Source: Streptomyces sp. NBC_01262
Lineage (GTDB): Bacteria; Actinomycetota; Actinomycetes; Streptomycetales; Streptomycetaceae
DNA: 64,000 nucleotides
Direction: 5' to 3'
NCBI RefSeq assembly: GCF_036226365.1
Contig: NZ_CP108462.1
Span: 3,452,501 to 3,516,500, forward strand
A program made the translations under genes and the position numbers. A model generated the notes under the pieces. It was not told where the DNA came from and ran no database searches. It saw nothing but the letters and a program-made list of their open reading frames with translations. This document shows, in pieces, positions 8,094 through 16,316 of this stretch (position 1 is the first letter of the stretch; each line of letters starts with the position of its first letter).

Positions 8094-8954
8094 ATGCTGC
8101 GCCTTGGGACCCGGGAATTCGCCCCGCACGAGCCCGTGATCATGGCGATCGTGAACCGCACCCCGGACTCGTTCTACGACCAGGGCGCCACCTTCACCGA
8201 CGAGCCCGCGCTCGCCCGGGTCGCCGAGGCGGTTGCCGAGGGCGCCGCCATCATCGACATCGGCGGCGTCAAGGCGGGGCCCGGGGAAGAGGTCTCGGCG
8301 GAGGAGGAGATCCGCCGCACGGTGGGCTTCGTCGCCGAGGTGCGGCGGCGGCACGCCGATGTCGTCATCAGCGTCGACACCTGGCGGCACGAGGTCGGCG
8401 AAGCGGTGTGCGAGGCCGGGGCGGATCTGCTGAACGACGCCTGGGGCGGCGTCGACCCGCGCCTGGCCGAGGTCGCGGCCCGGTACGGCGCCGGGCTGGT
8501 GTGTACGCACGCGGGCGGCGCGGAGCCGCGTACGCGGCCGCACCGGGTGGCGTACACGGATGTCATGGCGGACATCCTGAAGGTCACGGTGGGGCTCGCC
8601 GAGCGCGCGGCGGGGCTGGGCGTGCGGCGCGACGGGATTCTGATCGACCCGGGGCACGACTTCGGCAAGAACACGCGGCACTCGCTTGAGGCGACCCGGC
8701 GGCTGCCGGAGATGACGGCCACCGGGTGGCCGGTGCTGGTGTCGCTGTCCAACAAGGACTTCGTCGGCGAGACGCTCGACCGGCCGGTGAAGGAGCGGCT
8801 CGTCGGGACGCTGGCGACGACGGCGGTCTCGGCCTGGCTCGGGGCGCAGGTGTACCGGGTGCACGAGGTCGCGGAGACCCGGCAGGTGCTGGAGATGGTG
8901 GCGTCGATCGCGGGCCACCGCGCCCCGGCGGTGGCCCGCCGGGGCCTGGCATAG
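8094..8954 (+). CDS. folP2: dihydropteroate synthase-like protein, FolP2 type
   Basis: TIM-barrel protein of the DHPS family. It matches the FolP2 branch: MAIVNRTPDSFYDQGATF, DIGGVKAGPGE, NDAWGGVD and a C-terminal RRGLA, rather than the NVTPDSFSDGG of folate enzymes. M. leprae FolP2 was reported to lack DHPS activity, so a folate role should not be assumed; mycobacterial folP2 lies beside gpgS, which is absent here. Start ATG 8094 has the strong site TGAGGAGG; an ATG at 8049 is less well placed. It diverges from the DivIVA-like/tag unit and converges on the LOG-family gene. Confidence 0.88.
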   Translation: MLRLGTREFAPHEPVIMAIVNRTPDSFYDQGATFTDEPALARVAEAVAEGAAIIDIGGVKAGPGEEVSAEEEIRRTVGFVAEVRRRHADVVISVDTWRHEVGEAVCEAGADLLNDAWGGVDPRLAEVAARYGAGLVCTHAGGAEPRTRPHRVAYTDVMADILKVTVGLAERAAGLGVRRDGILIDPGHDFGKNTRHSLEATRRLPEMTATGWPVLVSLSNKDFVGETLDRPVKERLVGTLATTAVSAWLGAQVYRVHEVAETRQVLEMVASIAGHRAPAVARRGLA

Positions 8955-8972
8955 GACCTGGGGCCTGCGGGA

Positions 8973-9785
8973 CTACGCCGCCGCTTCCTTCGTCATCAGG
9001 GCGACTGCTTCGCCGACGTCGTCCGTGAGGTGGACCAGGTCGAGGTCGATGGTCGAGGCCTTGCCGCCGTCGACGACCGTGTTGCGGACCCAGTCGATGA
9101 GGCCCTGCCAGTACGCCGTGCCGAACAGGACGATCGGGAAGCGGGTGACCTTGCGGGTCTGGACCAGCGTCAGGGCCTCGAAGAGCTCGTCCAGCGTGCC
9201 GAAGCCGCCGGGCAGGACGATGAAGCCGGAGGCGTACTTGACGAACATCGTCTTGCGCACGAAGAAGTAGCGGAAGTTGACGCCGATGTCGACGTAGGGG
9301 TTGAGCCCCTGCTCGAAGGGCAGCTCGATGCCCAGGCCGACGGAGACGCCGCCCGCCTCGCCGGCCCCCTTGTTGGCGGCTTCCATGGACCCGGGGCCGC
9401 CACCGGTGATGACGGAGAAGCCGGCTTCGGCCAGTGCGCGGCCGATGGCGACGCCGGCCTCGTACTCCGGCGAGCCGGGCTGGGTGCGGGCGGAGCCGAA
9501 GACGCTGACGGCGGGGCCGAGTTCGGCCAGGGCGCCGAAGCCTTCGACGAATTCGGACTGGATGCGCATGACGCGCCAGGGGTCGCCGTGCACCCAGTCG
9601 GAGGGCCCGCGGGGGGTGTCGAGAAGCCGCTGGTCGGTGGTGGAGCCCTGGACCTGGCCGCGCCTGCGCGTGACGGGACCGGTCTGGCGCTCGGGCCAGG
9701 TCCGCTCCTGCGGACGGTGGCTCTCGGCCGCGGCGTTCTCCGCTACCGCGGCCTCTTGCGCGTTCGAGGCGTCTGAGCTGCTCAT
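8973..9785 (-). CDS. LOG-family (TIGR00730) Rossmann-fold nucleotide hydrolase
   Basis: LOG-type enzyme that releases bases from nucleoside 5'-monophosphates (cytokinin riboside 5'-monophosphate phosphoribohydrolase family). Signatures: SVFGSARTQPGSPEY, the GGGPGSMEAANKGA loop and PGGFGTLDELFE (PGGxGTxxE). A disordered N-terminal region of about 60 residues precedes the core; total 270 aa. ATG 9785 has AAGGAG upstream. It follows dapE on the same strand with a 109-nt gap. The physiological substrate in Streptomyces is not known from the sequence. Confidence 0.9.
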   Translation of the reverse strand: MSSSDASNAQEAAVAENAAAESHRPQERTWPERQTGPVTRRRGQVQGSTTDQRLLDTPRGPSDWVHGDPWRVMRIQSEFVEGFGALAELGPAVSVFGSARTQPGSPEYEAGVAIGRALAEAGFSVITGGGPGSMEAANKGAGEAGGVSVGLGIELPFEQGLNPYVDIGVNFRYFFVRKTMFVKYASGFIVLPGGFGTLDELFEALTLVQTRKVTRFPIVLFGTAYWQGLIDWVRNTVVDGGKASTIDLDLVHLTDDVGEAVALMTKEAAA

Positions 9786-9894
9786 GTCGAGCTCCTTCCG
9801 GTGGCGGATCGTGTCGCCAGCGTACGCACGCGGTACGGGGGCGGATCAAGAACGCGCCGTTTAATTACGCGTTACGGGCATGCCTCGCGCGTGC

Positions 9895-10974
9895 CTACGA
9901 AAGCCATGCGCGCAGCTTCTCCTCGGCCTCCAGCACCGCCGCGACCGCGACATGCTCCTCGCGCGTGTGGGCCAGCTTCGGGTCACCGGGCCCGTAGTTG
10001 ACCGCGGGCACGCCGAGCGCGGAGAAGCGGGCGACGTCGGTCCAGCCGTCCTTGGGGGCCGGCTCCAGGCCGAGGGCCTGGACGAAGTCCACGGCGGAGG
10101 GGTGCGAGAGCCCCGGGAGGGCGCCGGGGGCGCTGTCGGTCAGGACGACCTCGAAGCCGTCGAAGACCTCGGCGACGTGGGCGAGCGCCTCGGCCTCGGA
10201 ACGGTCGGGGGCGAAGCGGTAGTTGACGGTCACCGCGCAGCAGTCCGGGATGACGTTGGTGGCGTGGCCGCCGTCGATGAGGACCGCGTTGAGCCCCTCG
10301 CGGTAGAGCAGGCCGTCGATGGGCACCTGGCGCGGCTCGTACGCGGCGAGGCGGGCGAGGACGGGGGCGGCCTTGTGGATGGCGTTCTCGCCGAGCCAGC
10401 TGCGGGCGGAGTGGGCCCGGCGGCCGGTGGTCTCGACGCGTACCCGCAAGGTGCCCTGGCAGCCGCCTTCGACCTTGCCGTCGCTGGGCTCCAGCAGGAC
10501 CGCGAAGTCGCCGGCCAGCCAGTCCGGGTGGATCTCGGCGAGCCGCTTGAGGCCGTTGAACTCGGCGGCGATCTCCTCGGCGTCGTAGAAGACGTAGGTG
10601 ATGTCGCGGTTGGGCTCCGGCAGAGTCACGGCGAGCCGCAGCTGCACCGCGACGCCGGACTTCATGTCGGAGGTGCCGCAGCCCCACAACACGCCGTCCG
10701 CGTCGAGCCGGGACGGCACGTTGTCGGCGATGGGCACGGTGTCCAGGTGTCCTGCCAGGACGACGCGCTCGGCCCGCCCGAGGTTCGTGCGGGCCACCAC
10801 CGAGTTGCCGTCGCGGTCGACGGTGAGGTGCGGCAGGGGGCGCAGCGCCTCCTCGACGAGGTCGGCGAGGTGCTTCTCCTCAAGGCTGACGGAGGGGATG
10901 TCGACGAGCTGCGCCGTCACGGCGGCGGCGTCCTGGCTGAGGTCGAGAGAAGAAAGAGAAGAAGGCGTGCCCAT
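9895..10974 (-). CDS. dapE: succinyl-diaminopimelate desuccinylase
   Basis: M20 metallopeptidase-fold enzyme that cleaves N-succinyl-L,L-diaminopimelate in lysine and cell-wall DAP synthesis. Motifs: LAGHLDTVP (first metal His/Asp), [11 protein letters not shown] (bridging Asp), [15 protein letters not shown] (catalytic and metal Glu) and the C-terminal TREEHV. ATG 10974 (359 aa) has GGAGG upstream; the ATG at 11151 would run through the divergent gene. The dapC-type aminotransferase at 12.8-13.9 kb catalyses the preceding step. dapD is not in this window. Confidence 0.93.
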   Translation of the reverse strand: MGTPSSLSSLDLSQDAAAVTAQLVDIPSVSLEEKHLADLVEEALRPLPHLTVDRDGNSVVARTNLGRAERVVLAGHLDTVPIADNVPSRLDADGVLWGCGTSDMKSGVAVQLRLAVTLPEPNRDITYVFYDAEEIAAEFNGLKRLAEIHPDWLAGDFAVLLEPSDGKVEGGCQGTLRVRVETTGRRAHSARSWLGENAIHKAAPVLARLAAYEPRQVPIDGLLYREGLNAVLIDGGHATNVIPDCCAVTVNYRFAPDRSEAEALAHVAEVFDGFEVVLTDSAPGALPGLSHPSAVDFVQALGLEPAPKDGWTDVARFSALGVPAVNYGPGDPKLAHTREEHVAVAAVLEAEEKLRAWLS

Positions 10975-11025
10975 GCGCTCGACCTTACCTCCGCGTACAC
11001 AGCCGCCTTCGGTACGGTGTGCGCC

Positions 11026-12024
11026 GTGCCGAAGACCCCGAAGACAGCGATGACGCCGACCGGGGGCGCCCCGAAGAAGAAAGGGCGCCTGTTCCGTTTC
11101 ACCATGGCGGCCCTGGTGCTGCTCGGGATCGCGGGATATGTGACGGAACACATCACCGAGGGCGCCTCGCTGCGCGCGCAGTGCACGGTGACGGCGGACG
11201 GCCGGACGCTGAAGCTGGACACCCAGCAGGCGGCGAACGCCTCGACGATCGCGGCCGTGGCCACGTCACGGAGCCTGCCGGAGCGGGCGGTGACGATAGC
11301 GCTGGCGACCTCGCTGCAGGAATCGGGGCTGCGCAATCTGAACCACGGCGACCGGGATTCGATGGGGCTGTTCCAGCAGCGCCCGTCGCAGGGCTGGGGG
11401 ACGGCGGCGCAGATCATGGACCCGGTCCACGCGTCGAATGAATTCTTCGACAGCCTGGTCAAGATCCGGGGCTATTCACGGCTCCCGCTGACCGTGGCGG
11501 CCCAGAAGGTGCAGAAGAGCGGCTATCCGCAGGCTTACGCGAAGCACGAGGCGGATGCGGCGCTGATGGCCTCGGCCCTGACCGGCCGGGTGTCGGCCGC
11601 GCTGAACTGCACGACGGCCACGGGCGGCGCGAAGCTCACGGGCGGCGATCCGGCGAAGGTGCGCACCCGGCTGAGCCGCGAGTTCGGCTCCAAGGTGACG
11701 GCCTCCACCGCGAAGATGTCCGCCTCGTCACAGACGTCCGGCACCTCGGACGGCAAGGGGTCCAGCGGCGGAAGCGGCGCCACGCGCACGGTGGCCGTGT
11801 CCTCGGCGGTCCCGTCCGGCGGCGACGCGCGCGGCGACGAGAAGCAGCGCGGCTGGGAGCTGGCGCAGTGGGCGGTGGCCCACGCTCATGAGCTGAAGGT
11901 CGAGAAGGTCGGCTTCCGGGACCGCGAATGGCGGGCGTCCGATTCGGGCAAGGGCTGGCAGAAAACCGGTACGGCGGCCGAAGCCGCACAGGCGCAGGAC
12001 GTGACGATCACCGTCGCTCAATAG
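11026..12024 (+). CDS. membrane-anchored protein with lysozyme/transglycosylase-like domain
   Basis: 332-aa protein often labelled 'heavy metal transporter' in Streptomyces; I see no support for that. After a basic N-terminus, one membrane helix (about 26-43) is followed by an extracellular domain with [20 protein letters not shown] and [12 protein letters not shown], which resembles the ES...GLFQ signature of lysozyme-like lytic transglycosylases. A long Ser/Gly/Thr-rich linker and a short conserved C-terminal domain follow. The start is uncertain: GTG 11026 or ATG 11050. It diverges from dapE. A peptidoglycan role is inferred. Confidence 0.75.
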   Translation: MPKTPKTAMTPTGGAPKKKGRLFRFTMAALVLLGIAGYVTEHITEGASLRAQCTVTADGRTLKLDTQQAANASTIAAVATSRSLPERAVTIALATSLQESGLRNLNHGDRDSMGLFQQRPSQGWGTAAQIMDPVHASNEFFDSLVKIRGYSRLPLTVAAQKVQKSGYPQAYAKHEADAALMASALTGRVSAALNCTTATGGAKLTGGDPAKVRTRLSREFGSKVTASTAKMSASSQTSGTSDGKGSSGGSGATRTVAVSSAVPSGGDARGDEKQRGWELAQWAVAHAHELKVEKVGFRDREWRASDSGKGWQKTGTAAEAAQAQDVTITVAQ

Positions 12025-12043
12025 TGCGGCAATTCACCCGCAG

Positions 12044-12119
12044 GTGGTTCGCTGATACGCCAAACCCATCAGCTGCGAAACCACTCCAACGGCCCTGAAA
12101 TCCCTTGGGGATTAAGGGC
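12044..12119 (+). terminator. two consecutive hairpins after the transglycosylase-like gene
   Basis: First hairpin 12044-12084: GTGGTTCGCTGAT pairs with ATCAGCTGCGAAACCAC with small bulges. Second 12092-12119: GCCCT and AATCCC pair with GGGATT and AGGGC. The first lies 20 nt after the stop and probably terminates the upstream gene. The second could belong to the leader of the secreted-protein gene. Confidence 0.45.
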
Positions 12120-12251
12120 TGTGACGTTTCATCAGCAGCTCGCATTACCAACTCTTTACCTCGAACGGCCGCAACCTTCCAGCTCTTCACGCGGTAGTCA
12201 CGGCGTCCGCCCCGCGGACATGTCACGTCGTCTCTCCGTAAAAGGAGCACC

Positions 12252-12716
12252 ATGTCCCTCCCCCTCACGCGTCGGATCGCCCGGGCCGCCCTGCTGGTCG
12301 GCGCGGCGGCAGCTCCCCTGGTCGGCATCGGCGCGAGCGCCGCGTCGGCCGCAGAGCTGCCGCAGGTCGGCCAACTGGGTGGACTGACCAGCCTGGACAA
12401 GACCGCCGACCTCGCCCAGAGCGCCGACCTCAGCCACACCGTCGAGGGCGTCGCCAAGGGGACCAAGACGGTCACGTCCCTGCAGAAGGCGCTGCCCGAC
12501 CCGGGGAAGACCCTCACCGGCGCCGCCAAGACCGCCGCCCCGCTCGCCCAGAAGACCGCGACGGACACCGCCGGCGCGGTCAAGGGCGCGGCCGGTGGCC
12601 TCGGCGGCACCGCGAAGGGCGCCGAGGGCGCCGGTCCCCTCAAGGGCCTGCCGATCAGCCAGCTCCCCGTGAGCCAGCTCCCGATCGCCAACGCAGGCCT
12701 CCCGATCGGCCGCTGA
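12252..12716 (+). CDS. small secreted Ala/Gly/Leu-rich protein, 154 aa
   Basis: Unknown secreted protein. Signal peptide: RRIARAALLVGAAAAPLVGIGASAASAAE with AxA cleavage near residue 35. The mature part is low-complexity: repeated LGGL, TKTVT, AGAVKGAAGGLGG, and a C-terminal near-repeat LPISQLPVSQLPIANAGLPIG. No cysteines or catalytic motif. ATG 12252 has AAAGGAG upstream. It stands alone between a hairpin region and a strong terminator, so it is probably monocistronic. A wall- or hyphal-surface role is a guess from composition only. Confidence 0.75.
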   Translation: MSLPLTRRIARAALLVGAAAAPLVGIGASAASAAELPQVGQLGGLTSLDKTADLAQSADLSHTVEGVAKGTKTVTSLQKALPDPGKTLTGAAKTAAPLAQKTATDTAGAVKGAAGGLGGTAKGAEGAGPLKGLPISQLPVSQLPIANAGLPIGR

Positions 12717-12733
12717 CCCCCCACAGCCGCACG

Positions 12734-12778
12734 AAGGGCCCGGAGAGCGTTCTCGCTTCTCCGGGCCCTTGGCTTTTT
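12734..12778 (+). terminator. strong intrinsic terminator
   Basis: Perfect 13-bp stem AAGGGCCCGGAGA/TCTCCGGGCCCTT (12734-12746 and 12758-12770), 11-nt loop, then a T-run at 12774-12778. It ends the secreted-protein gene and faces the 3' end of the aminotransferase gene. Confidence 0.9.
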
Positions 12779-12805
12779 CCTGCGGCTTTCTCCTGCCCGT
12801 ACGGG

Positions 12806-13906
12806 CTACTTCAGCCGCCGTACCGCCTCGTCCACCCGCTCGTCGGTGGCCGTGAAAGCGATCCGTACGAACCGCTCCCCCGCCGCGCCGTAGAAGTCCC
12901 CCGGCGCCACCAGGATCCCGCGCCCGGCCAGCTCGGCGACGGTGTCCCAGCAGCTCTCGTCCCGCGTCGCCCACAGATAGAGGCTGGCCTCGCTGTGCTC
13001 GATCCGGAAGCCCGCGCCCTCGAAGGCGGCCCGCAGCACGGCCCTGCGCCGGGCGTAGCGCTCGCGCTGGACGGCCACATGCCCGTCGTCGCCGAGCGCC
13101 GCGATCGTCGCGGTCTGCACGGGGGCCGGGACCATCATTCCGCCGTGCTTGCGGATCTGCAGCAGCTCGCCCAGTACGCTCTGGTCGCCGAGCAGGAAGG
13201 CCGCCCGGTAGCCGGCCAGGTTGGACCGCTTGGACAGCGAGTGCACGGCCACGACGCCCTCGTACGACCCGCCGCAGATCTCCGGGTGCAGTACGGAGAC
13301 CGGCTCCGCGTCCGGCTCCCAGCCCAGCTCCAGGTAGCACTCGTCGCTGACCAGCAGCACGTCATGCGCACGCGCCCATTCGACCGCGCTGCGCAGCTCG
13401 TCCTTGGTGAGGACGCGGCCCGTGGGGTTGGAGGGGCTGTTGAGCCACAGCAGCTTCAGGCCCGCCGGGTCCAGCTCCGTCGGGTCGTCGTAGACCACCG
13501 GCTCCGCGCCCACGAGCCGCGCCCCGACCTCGTACGTCGGGTAGGCCAGGCGCGGATACGCGACCCGGTCCCCCGGGCCGAGGCCGAGCTGGGTCGGCAG
13601 CCAGGCGACCAGTTCCTTGGAGCCGACCACCGGCAGCACGTTGGTGTCGGTCAGCCCCACCGCTCCGAGCCGCCGCGCGGCCCAGCCGGTGATCGCCGCG
13701 CGCAGCGCGGCCGTACCCCACACCGTCGGATAGCCCGGGCTGTCCGAGGCCGCCGCCAGGGCGTCCTGGACGATCTCCGGAACCGGATCCACCGGGGTGC
13801 CCACCGACAGGTCGACCACGCCCCCGGGGTGGGCGGACGCCTCGGCCTTGTACGGTTCGAGCCGGTCCCAGGGGAAGGCCGGGAGGCGGTCGGAGACTCG
13901 GGCCAC
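12806..13906 (-). CDS. dapC: succinyldiaminopimelate aminotransferase, DapC type
   Basis: PLP fold-type I aminotransferase: LWLNSPSNPTGRVL, VSDECYLELGW and the PLP-lysine region SLSKRSNLAGYRAAFL. The family (Rv1178/SCO5144-like) is annotated as succinyldiaminopimelate transaminase, converting N-succinyl-2-amino-6-ketopimelate in DAP/lysine synthesis. GTG 13906 (366 aa) has GAAAGAG upstream; extension to 13978 is unconserved. It lies just after the ferredoxin gene, as Rv1177-Rv1178 do, but a hairpin (13955-13986) lies between. dapE nearby supports the pathway call. Confidence 0.88.
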   Translation of the reverse strand: MARVSDRLPAFPWDRLEPYKAEASAHPGGVVDLSVGTPVDPVPEIVQDALAAASDSPGYPTVWGTAALRAAITGWAARRLGAVGLTDTNVLPVVGSKELVAWLPTQLGLGPGDRVAYPRLAYPTYEVGARLVGAEPVVYDDPTELDPAGLKLLWLNSPSNPTGRVLTKDELRSAVEWARAHDVLLVSDECYLELGWEPDAEPVSVLHPEICGGSYEGVVAVHSLSKRSNLAGYRAAFLLGDQSVLGELLQIRKHGGMMVPAPVQTATIAALGDDGHVAVQRERYARRRAVLRAAFEGAGFRIEHSEASLYLWATRDESCWDTVAELAGRGILVAPGDFYGAAGERFVRIAFTATDERVDEAVRRLK

Positions 13907-13954
13907 GGCGGAGCTCTCTTTCAGTGCGGCAGTGCGGCGGCGGTGAAAAACGGC

Positions 13955-13986
13955 GGTCCCGCACGGCACGCGCGCCATGCGGGACC
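13955..13986 (-). terminator. hairpin between ferredoxin and dapC
   Basis: 9-bp inverted repeat GGTCCCGCA/TGCGGGACC with a 14-nt loop, in the 112-nt gap after the ferredoxin stop. It may terminate or attenuate read-through from the ferredoxin promoter into dapC. Confidence 0.6.
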
Positions 13987-14018
13987 CGATGTCGCGATCT
14001 TGGGATTGTGGTTCCCGA

Positions 14019-14339
14019 TCAGCCGTTCTGCGGGGGCAGCGCGGCGATGAAGGGGTGGTCGCGCTCGATCAGCCCGAGCTTGGAGGCGCCACCGGGCGAG
14101 CCGAGCTCGTCGAAGAACTCGACGTTCGCCTTGTAGTAGTCCTTCCACTCCTCCGGGGTGTCGTCCTCGTAGAAGATGGCCTCGACCGGGCAGACCGGCT
14201 CACAGGCACCACAGTCGACGCATTCGTCCGGGTGGATGTACAAGGACCGGGAGCCCTCGTAGATGCAGTCAACAGGGCATTCCTCGATGCACGCCTTGTC
14301 CTTGACGTCGACACAAGGCTGCGCGATGACGTAGGTCAC
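14019..14339 (-). CDS. fdxA: 7Fe/8Fe ferredoxin FdxA/FdxC type
   Basis: Small electron carrier with two clusters. Cysteines fit the actinobacterial 7Fe pattern: Cys9 and Cys17 with CPVDC for the first site and CVDCGACEPVCP for the [4Fe-4S] site, followed by the long conserved tail EWKDYYKANVEFF. 106 aa, standard length. GTG 14339 is preceded by GAGGAGG. The homologous M. tuberculosis gene is fdxC (Rv1177), next to the same aminotransferase. The electron partner is not evident. Confidence 0.94.
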   Translation of the reverse strand: MTYVIAQPCVDVKDKACIEECPVDCIYEGSRSLYIHPDECVDCGACEPVCPVEAIFYEDDTPEEWKDYYKANVEFFDELGSPGGASKLGLIERDHPFIAALPPQNG

Positions 14340-14479
14340 GCTGTCGTTCCTCCTCGATCAGGGCGCGGCGGCCGATTATCGGCTTCGCCGGGTGGCGCGC
14401 GGGAGCGCGGCGTCGTCGATGCCCGCCCCTAGTATCTCCGTTCTTGGGCAACTGACGAACAGGAGGGGCCGCCATCAGC

Positions 14480-15451
14480 ATGGAATTCGTCTCAGGGGGA
14501 CGGCTCGAACTACACCTAACCCCCTCCGACGTGGGCAAACGTGTATCGGTACGGAGGATCGCCGAGGTCGTGGGGGGTCGGCCGCACTTCGCTGACGCGG
14601 TCGGAGTTCTCACATCCTGGAACGACGGGGTCCTTGTCGTCACCAAACGCGGTGGCGAGAGCGTCCGCATCGTGGAATCCGCCGTCGTCGCGGGCAAGAT
14701 CGTCCCCGACGCCCCGGTCCGGCGCGGGGTCCGCCCGCCCCGCGCCACCGCCCGCGAACTGCAGGAAGTCGCCTCGCGCGGCTGGCCCGCCACCGAGACC
14801 GAGCGGCTCGGCGGCTGGACGCTGCGCGCCGCCGGAGGCTTCACCCGCCGGGCGAACTCCGCCCTGCCCCTGGGCGACCCCGGCATACCGGTGTCCGAGG
14901 CCGCCGGGCAGGTCACGCGGTGGTACGCGGCCCGCTCCCTCCCCCCGTACATCCAGGTCGTGGACGAGGACCCGGTGGTCGCGGAGCTGGACCGGCTCGG
15001 CTGGACGGCTGAGGCCCCGACCCTCATCCGTACGGCGCCCGTCCAGCCGGTCGCCGACCTCCCGGGCGCGGAGCGCGTGAGCCTGTCGCGCGAGGTCGAC
15101 GACGCGTGGCTGGCGCGCTACCACCGCACGGGCGCGCTCGGCGCGCAGGCGCTGACGGTGCTCGCGGGCGGGCCGTCGGTATGGTTCGCGACGGCTCCCG
15201 GGGCCATCGGGCGGTGCGTGGTCGACGGCCCCTGGGCGCTGTTCGGCGTGATCGAGGTCGACCCGGCCCACCGGCGGCAGGGGCTGGGCACGGCGGTGAT
15301 GGCGGCGCTGGCGCGGCGGGCCATGGAGGAGGGCGCCTCGGGCGCGTACCTGCAGGTCGAGGCCGACAATGAAGGGGCCCGGAGCATGTACGACCGCATG
15401 GGCTTCACGACGCATCACGCCTACCACTACCGACGCGCACCGAAGGGGTGA
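14480..15451 (+). CDS. GNAT family N-acetyltransferase
   Basis: 323-aa protein with a C-terminal GNAT domain: FGVIEVDPAHRRQGLGTAVMAAL is the acetyl-CoA loop (R/Q-x-x-G-x-G/A) and YLQVEADNEGARSMYDRMGF the last strands. The N-terminal 150 residues form a conserved actinobacterial extension starting with a small beta-rich module (LTPSDVGKRVSVRRIAEV). ATG 14480 with AGGAGGGG upstream at slightly long spacing. Substrate unknown. It diverges from the ferredoxin gene and is followed 10 nt later by the SirB1-like gene, so the two are probably co-transcribed. Confidence 0.88.
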   Translation: MEFVSGGRLELHLTPSDVGKRVSVRRIAEVVGGRPHFADAVGVLTSWNDGVLVVTKRGGESVRIVESAVVAGKIVPDAPVRRGVRPPRATARELQEVASRGWPATETERLGGWTLRAAGGFTRRANSALPLGDPGIPVSEAAGQVTRWYAARSLPPYIQVVDEDPVVAELDRLGWTAEAPTLIRTAPVQPVADLPGAERVSLSREVDDAWLARYHRTGALGAQALTVLAGGPSVWFATAPGAIGRCVVDGPWALFGVIEVDPAHRRQGLGTAVMAALARRAMEEGASGAYLQVEADNEGARSMYDRMGFTTHHAYHYRRAPKG

Positions 15452-15461
15452 GTCCGCCCCC

Positions 15462-16316
15462 ATGGCGATGGACGAGAGCATCAGGCAGCGGTTCGCCGAA
15501 GCCGCCCGCGAGGCCCGGCCGGACCTGGCGGCGCTGTGCCTGCTCATCGGCGCGCAGGCCGACCCCGGGCTCAGCGGCGCCACCCCGGACGAGCTCGACG
15601 CCTTCGTGGACGGCGCCCAGATCGAGCTGGACCGCCTCGCCGGTCTCCTGCCCTACCGGCCCGACGCCACCCCCGCCGGCTGGGCCGGCGCCCTCGCCGA
15701 ACTGCTCGGCGCCCGCTGCGGCTTCGGCGGCGTCCCCGGGGACTACCAGCGGCTGGAGTCCTCCCTGCTGCACGAGGTCCTCCACCGCCGTCGCGGTCTG
15801 CCGATCCTGCTGTCGGTCATCTGGATAGAGGTCGCCCGCCGCGCCGGCGCCCCCGTCTACGGCGTCGCCCTCCCCGGCCACTTCGTCGTCGGCTTCGGCG
15901 ACCCCGCCGGCGTCTTCGTCCTCGCCGACCCCTTCCACGGCGGCCGCCTCCTCGGCGACGACGACGTCAGCCTCCTCGTCGCCGGCGCCACGGGGGCGCC
16001 CCTGGCGCCGGGCATGCTGTCCCCGGCCGATCCCCTCGACATCGTGCTGCGCATCCTCAACAACATCCGCGCCTGGGCCTCCGCCCGCCCCGAACACCTC
16101 CGCGTCCAGCTCTGGGCCGTCGAGCTGTCCCTGCTGCTGCCCCGGCATCCGGCCCGGCTGCGCTTCGAGCGAGCCCAACTTCTCGTCCAGAAGGGCGACT
16201 TCGCGACCGGCGCCGACGAGATGGACGCCTACGCCGACATCATCTCCGGCATCGACCCCGGTGCGGCGGCCTCGATGCGCAGCCAGGCCCAGGCGGCGCG
16301 GGCTCTCCTGAACTGA
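15462..16316 (+). CDS. SirB1/transglutaminase-like family protein
   Basis: 284-aa cytoplasmic protein of the SirB1_N (transglutaminase-like) family. Typical stretch: LHEVLHRRRGLPILLSVIWIEVARRAGAPVYGVALPGHFVVG, with the conserved GLPI...LP.HF core, then DPFHGGRLL. A C-terminal helical repeat region (VELSLLLPRHPARLRFERAQL) resembles a TPR. The classical transglutaminase Cys is not apparent, so catalysis is doubtful. ATG 15462 follows the GNAT gene closely. Biological role unknown. It converges on the response-regulator gene with adjacent stops (16316/16317) and no terminator. Confidence 0.82.
   Translation: MAMDESIRQRFAEAAREARPDLAALCLLIGAQADPGLSGATPDELDAFVDGAQIELDRLAGLLPYRPDATPAGWAGALAELLGARCGFGGVPGDYQRLESSLLHEVLHRRRGLPILLSVIWIEVARRAGAPVYGVALPGHFVVGFGDPAGVFVLADPFHGGRLLGDDDVSLLVAGATGAPLAPGMLSPADPLDIVLRILNNIRAWASARPEHLRVQLWAVELSLLLPRHPARLRFERAQLLVQKGDFATGADEMDAYADIISGIDPGAAASMRSQAQAARALLN

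Noticed and set aside
8094..8954. Simple call as folate dihydropteroate synthase (folP)
   Set aside because: Motifs follow FolP2, which was reported inactive as DHPS in M. leprae.
9880..11025. In-frame upstream extension of the transglycosylase-like gene
   Set aside because: Lies antisense to dapE, whose frame has full M20 motifs; the extension is His/Asp/Gly-rich shadow.
11026..12024. Annotation as heavy-metal transporter
   Set aside because: Single membrane helix and lysozyme-like signature; no metal-transport motif such as CPx or HMA.
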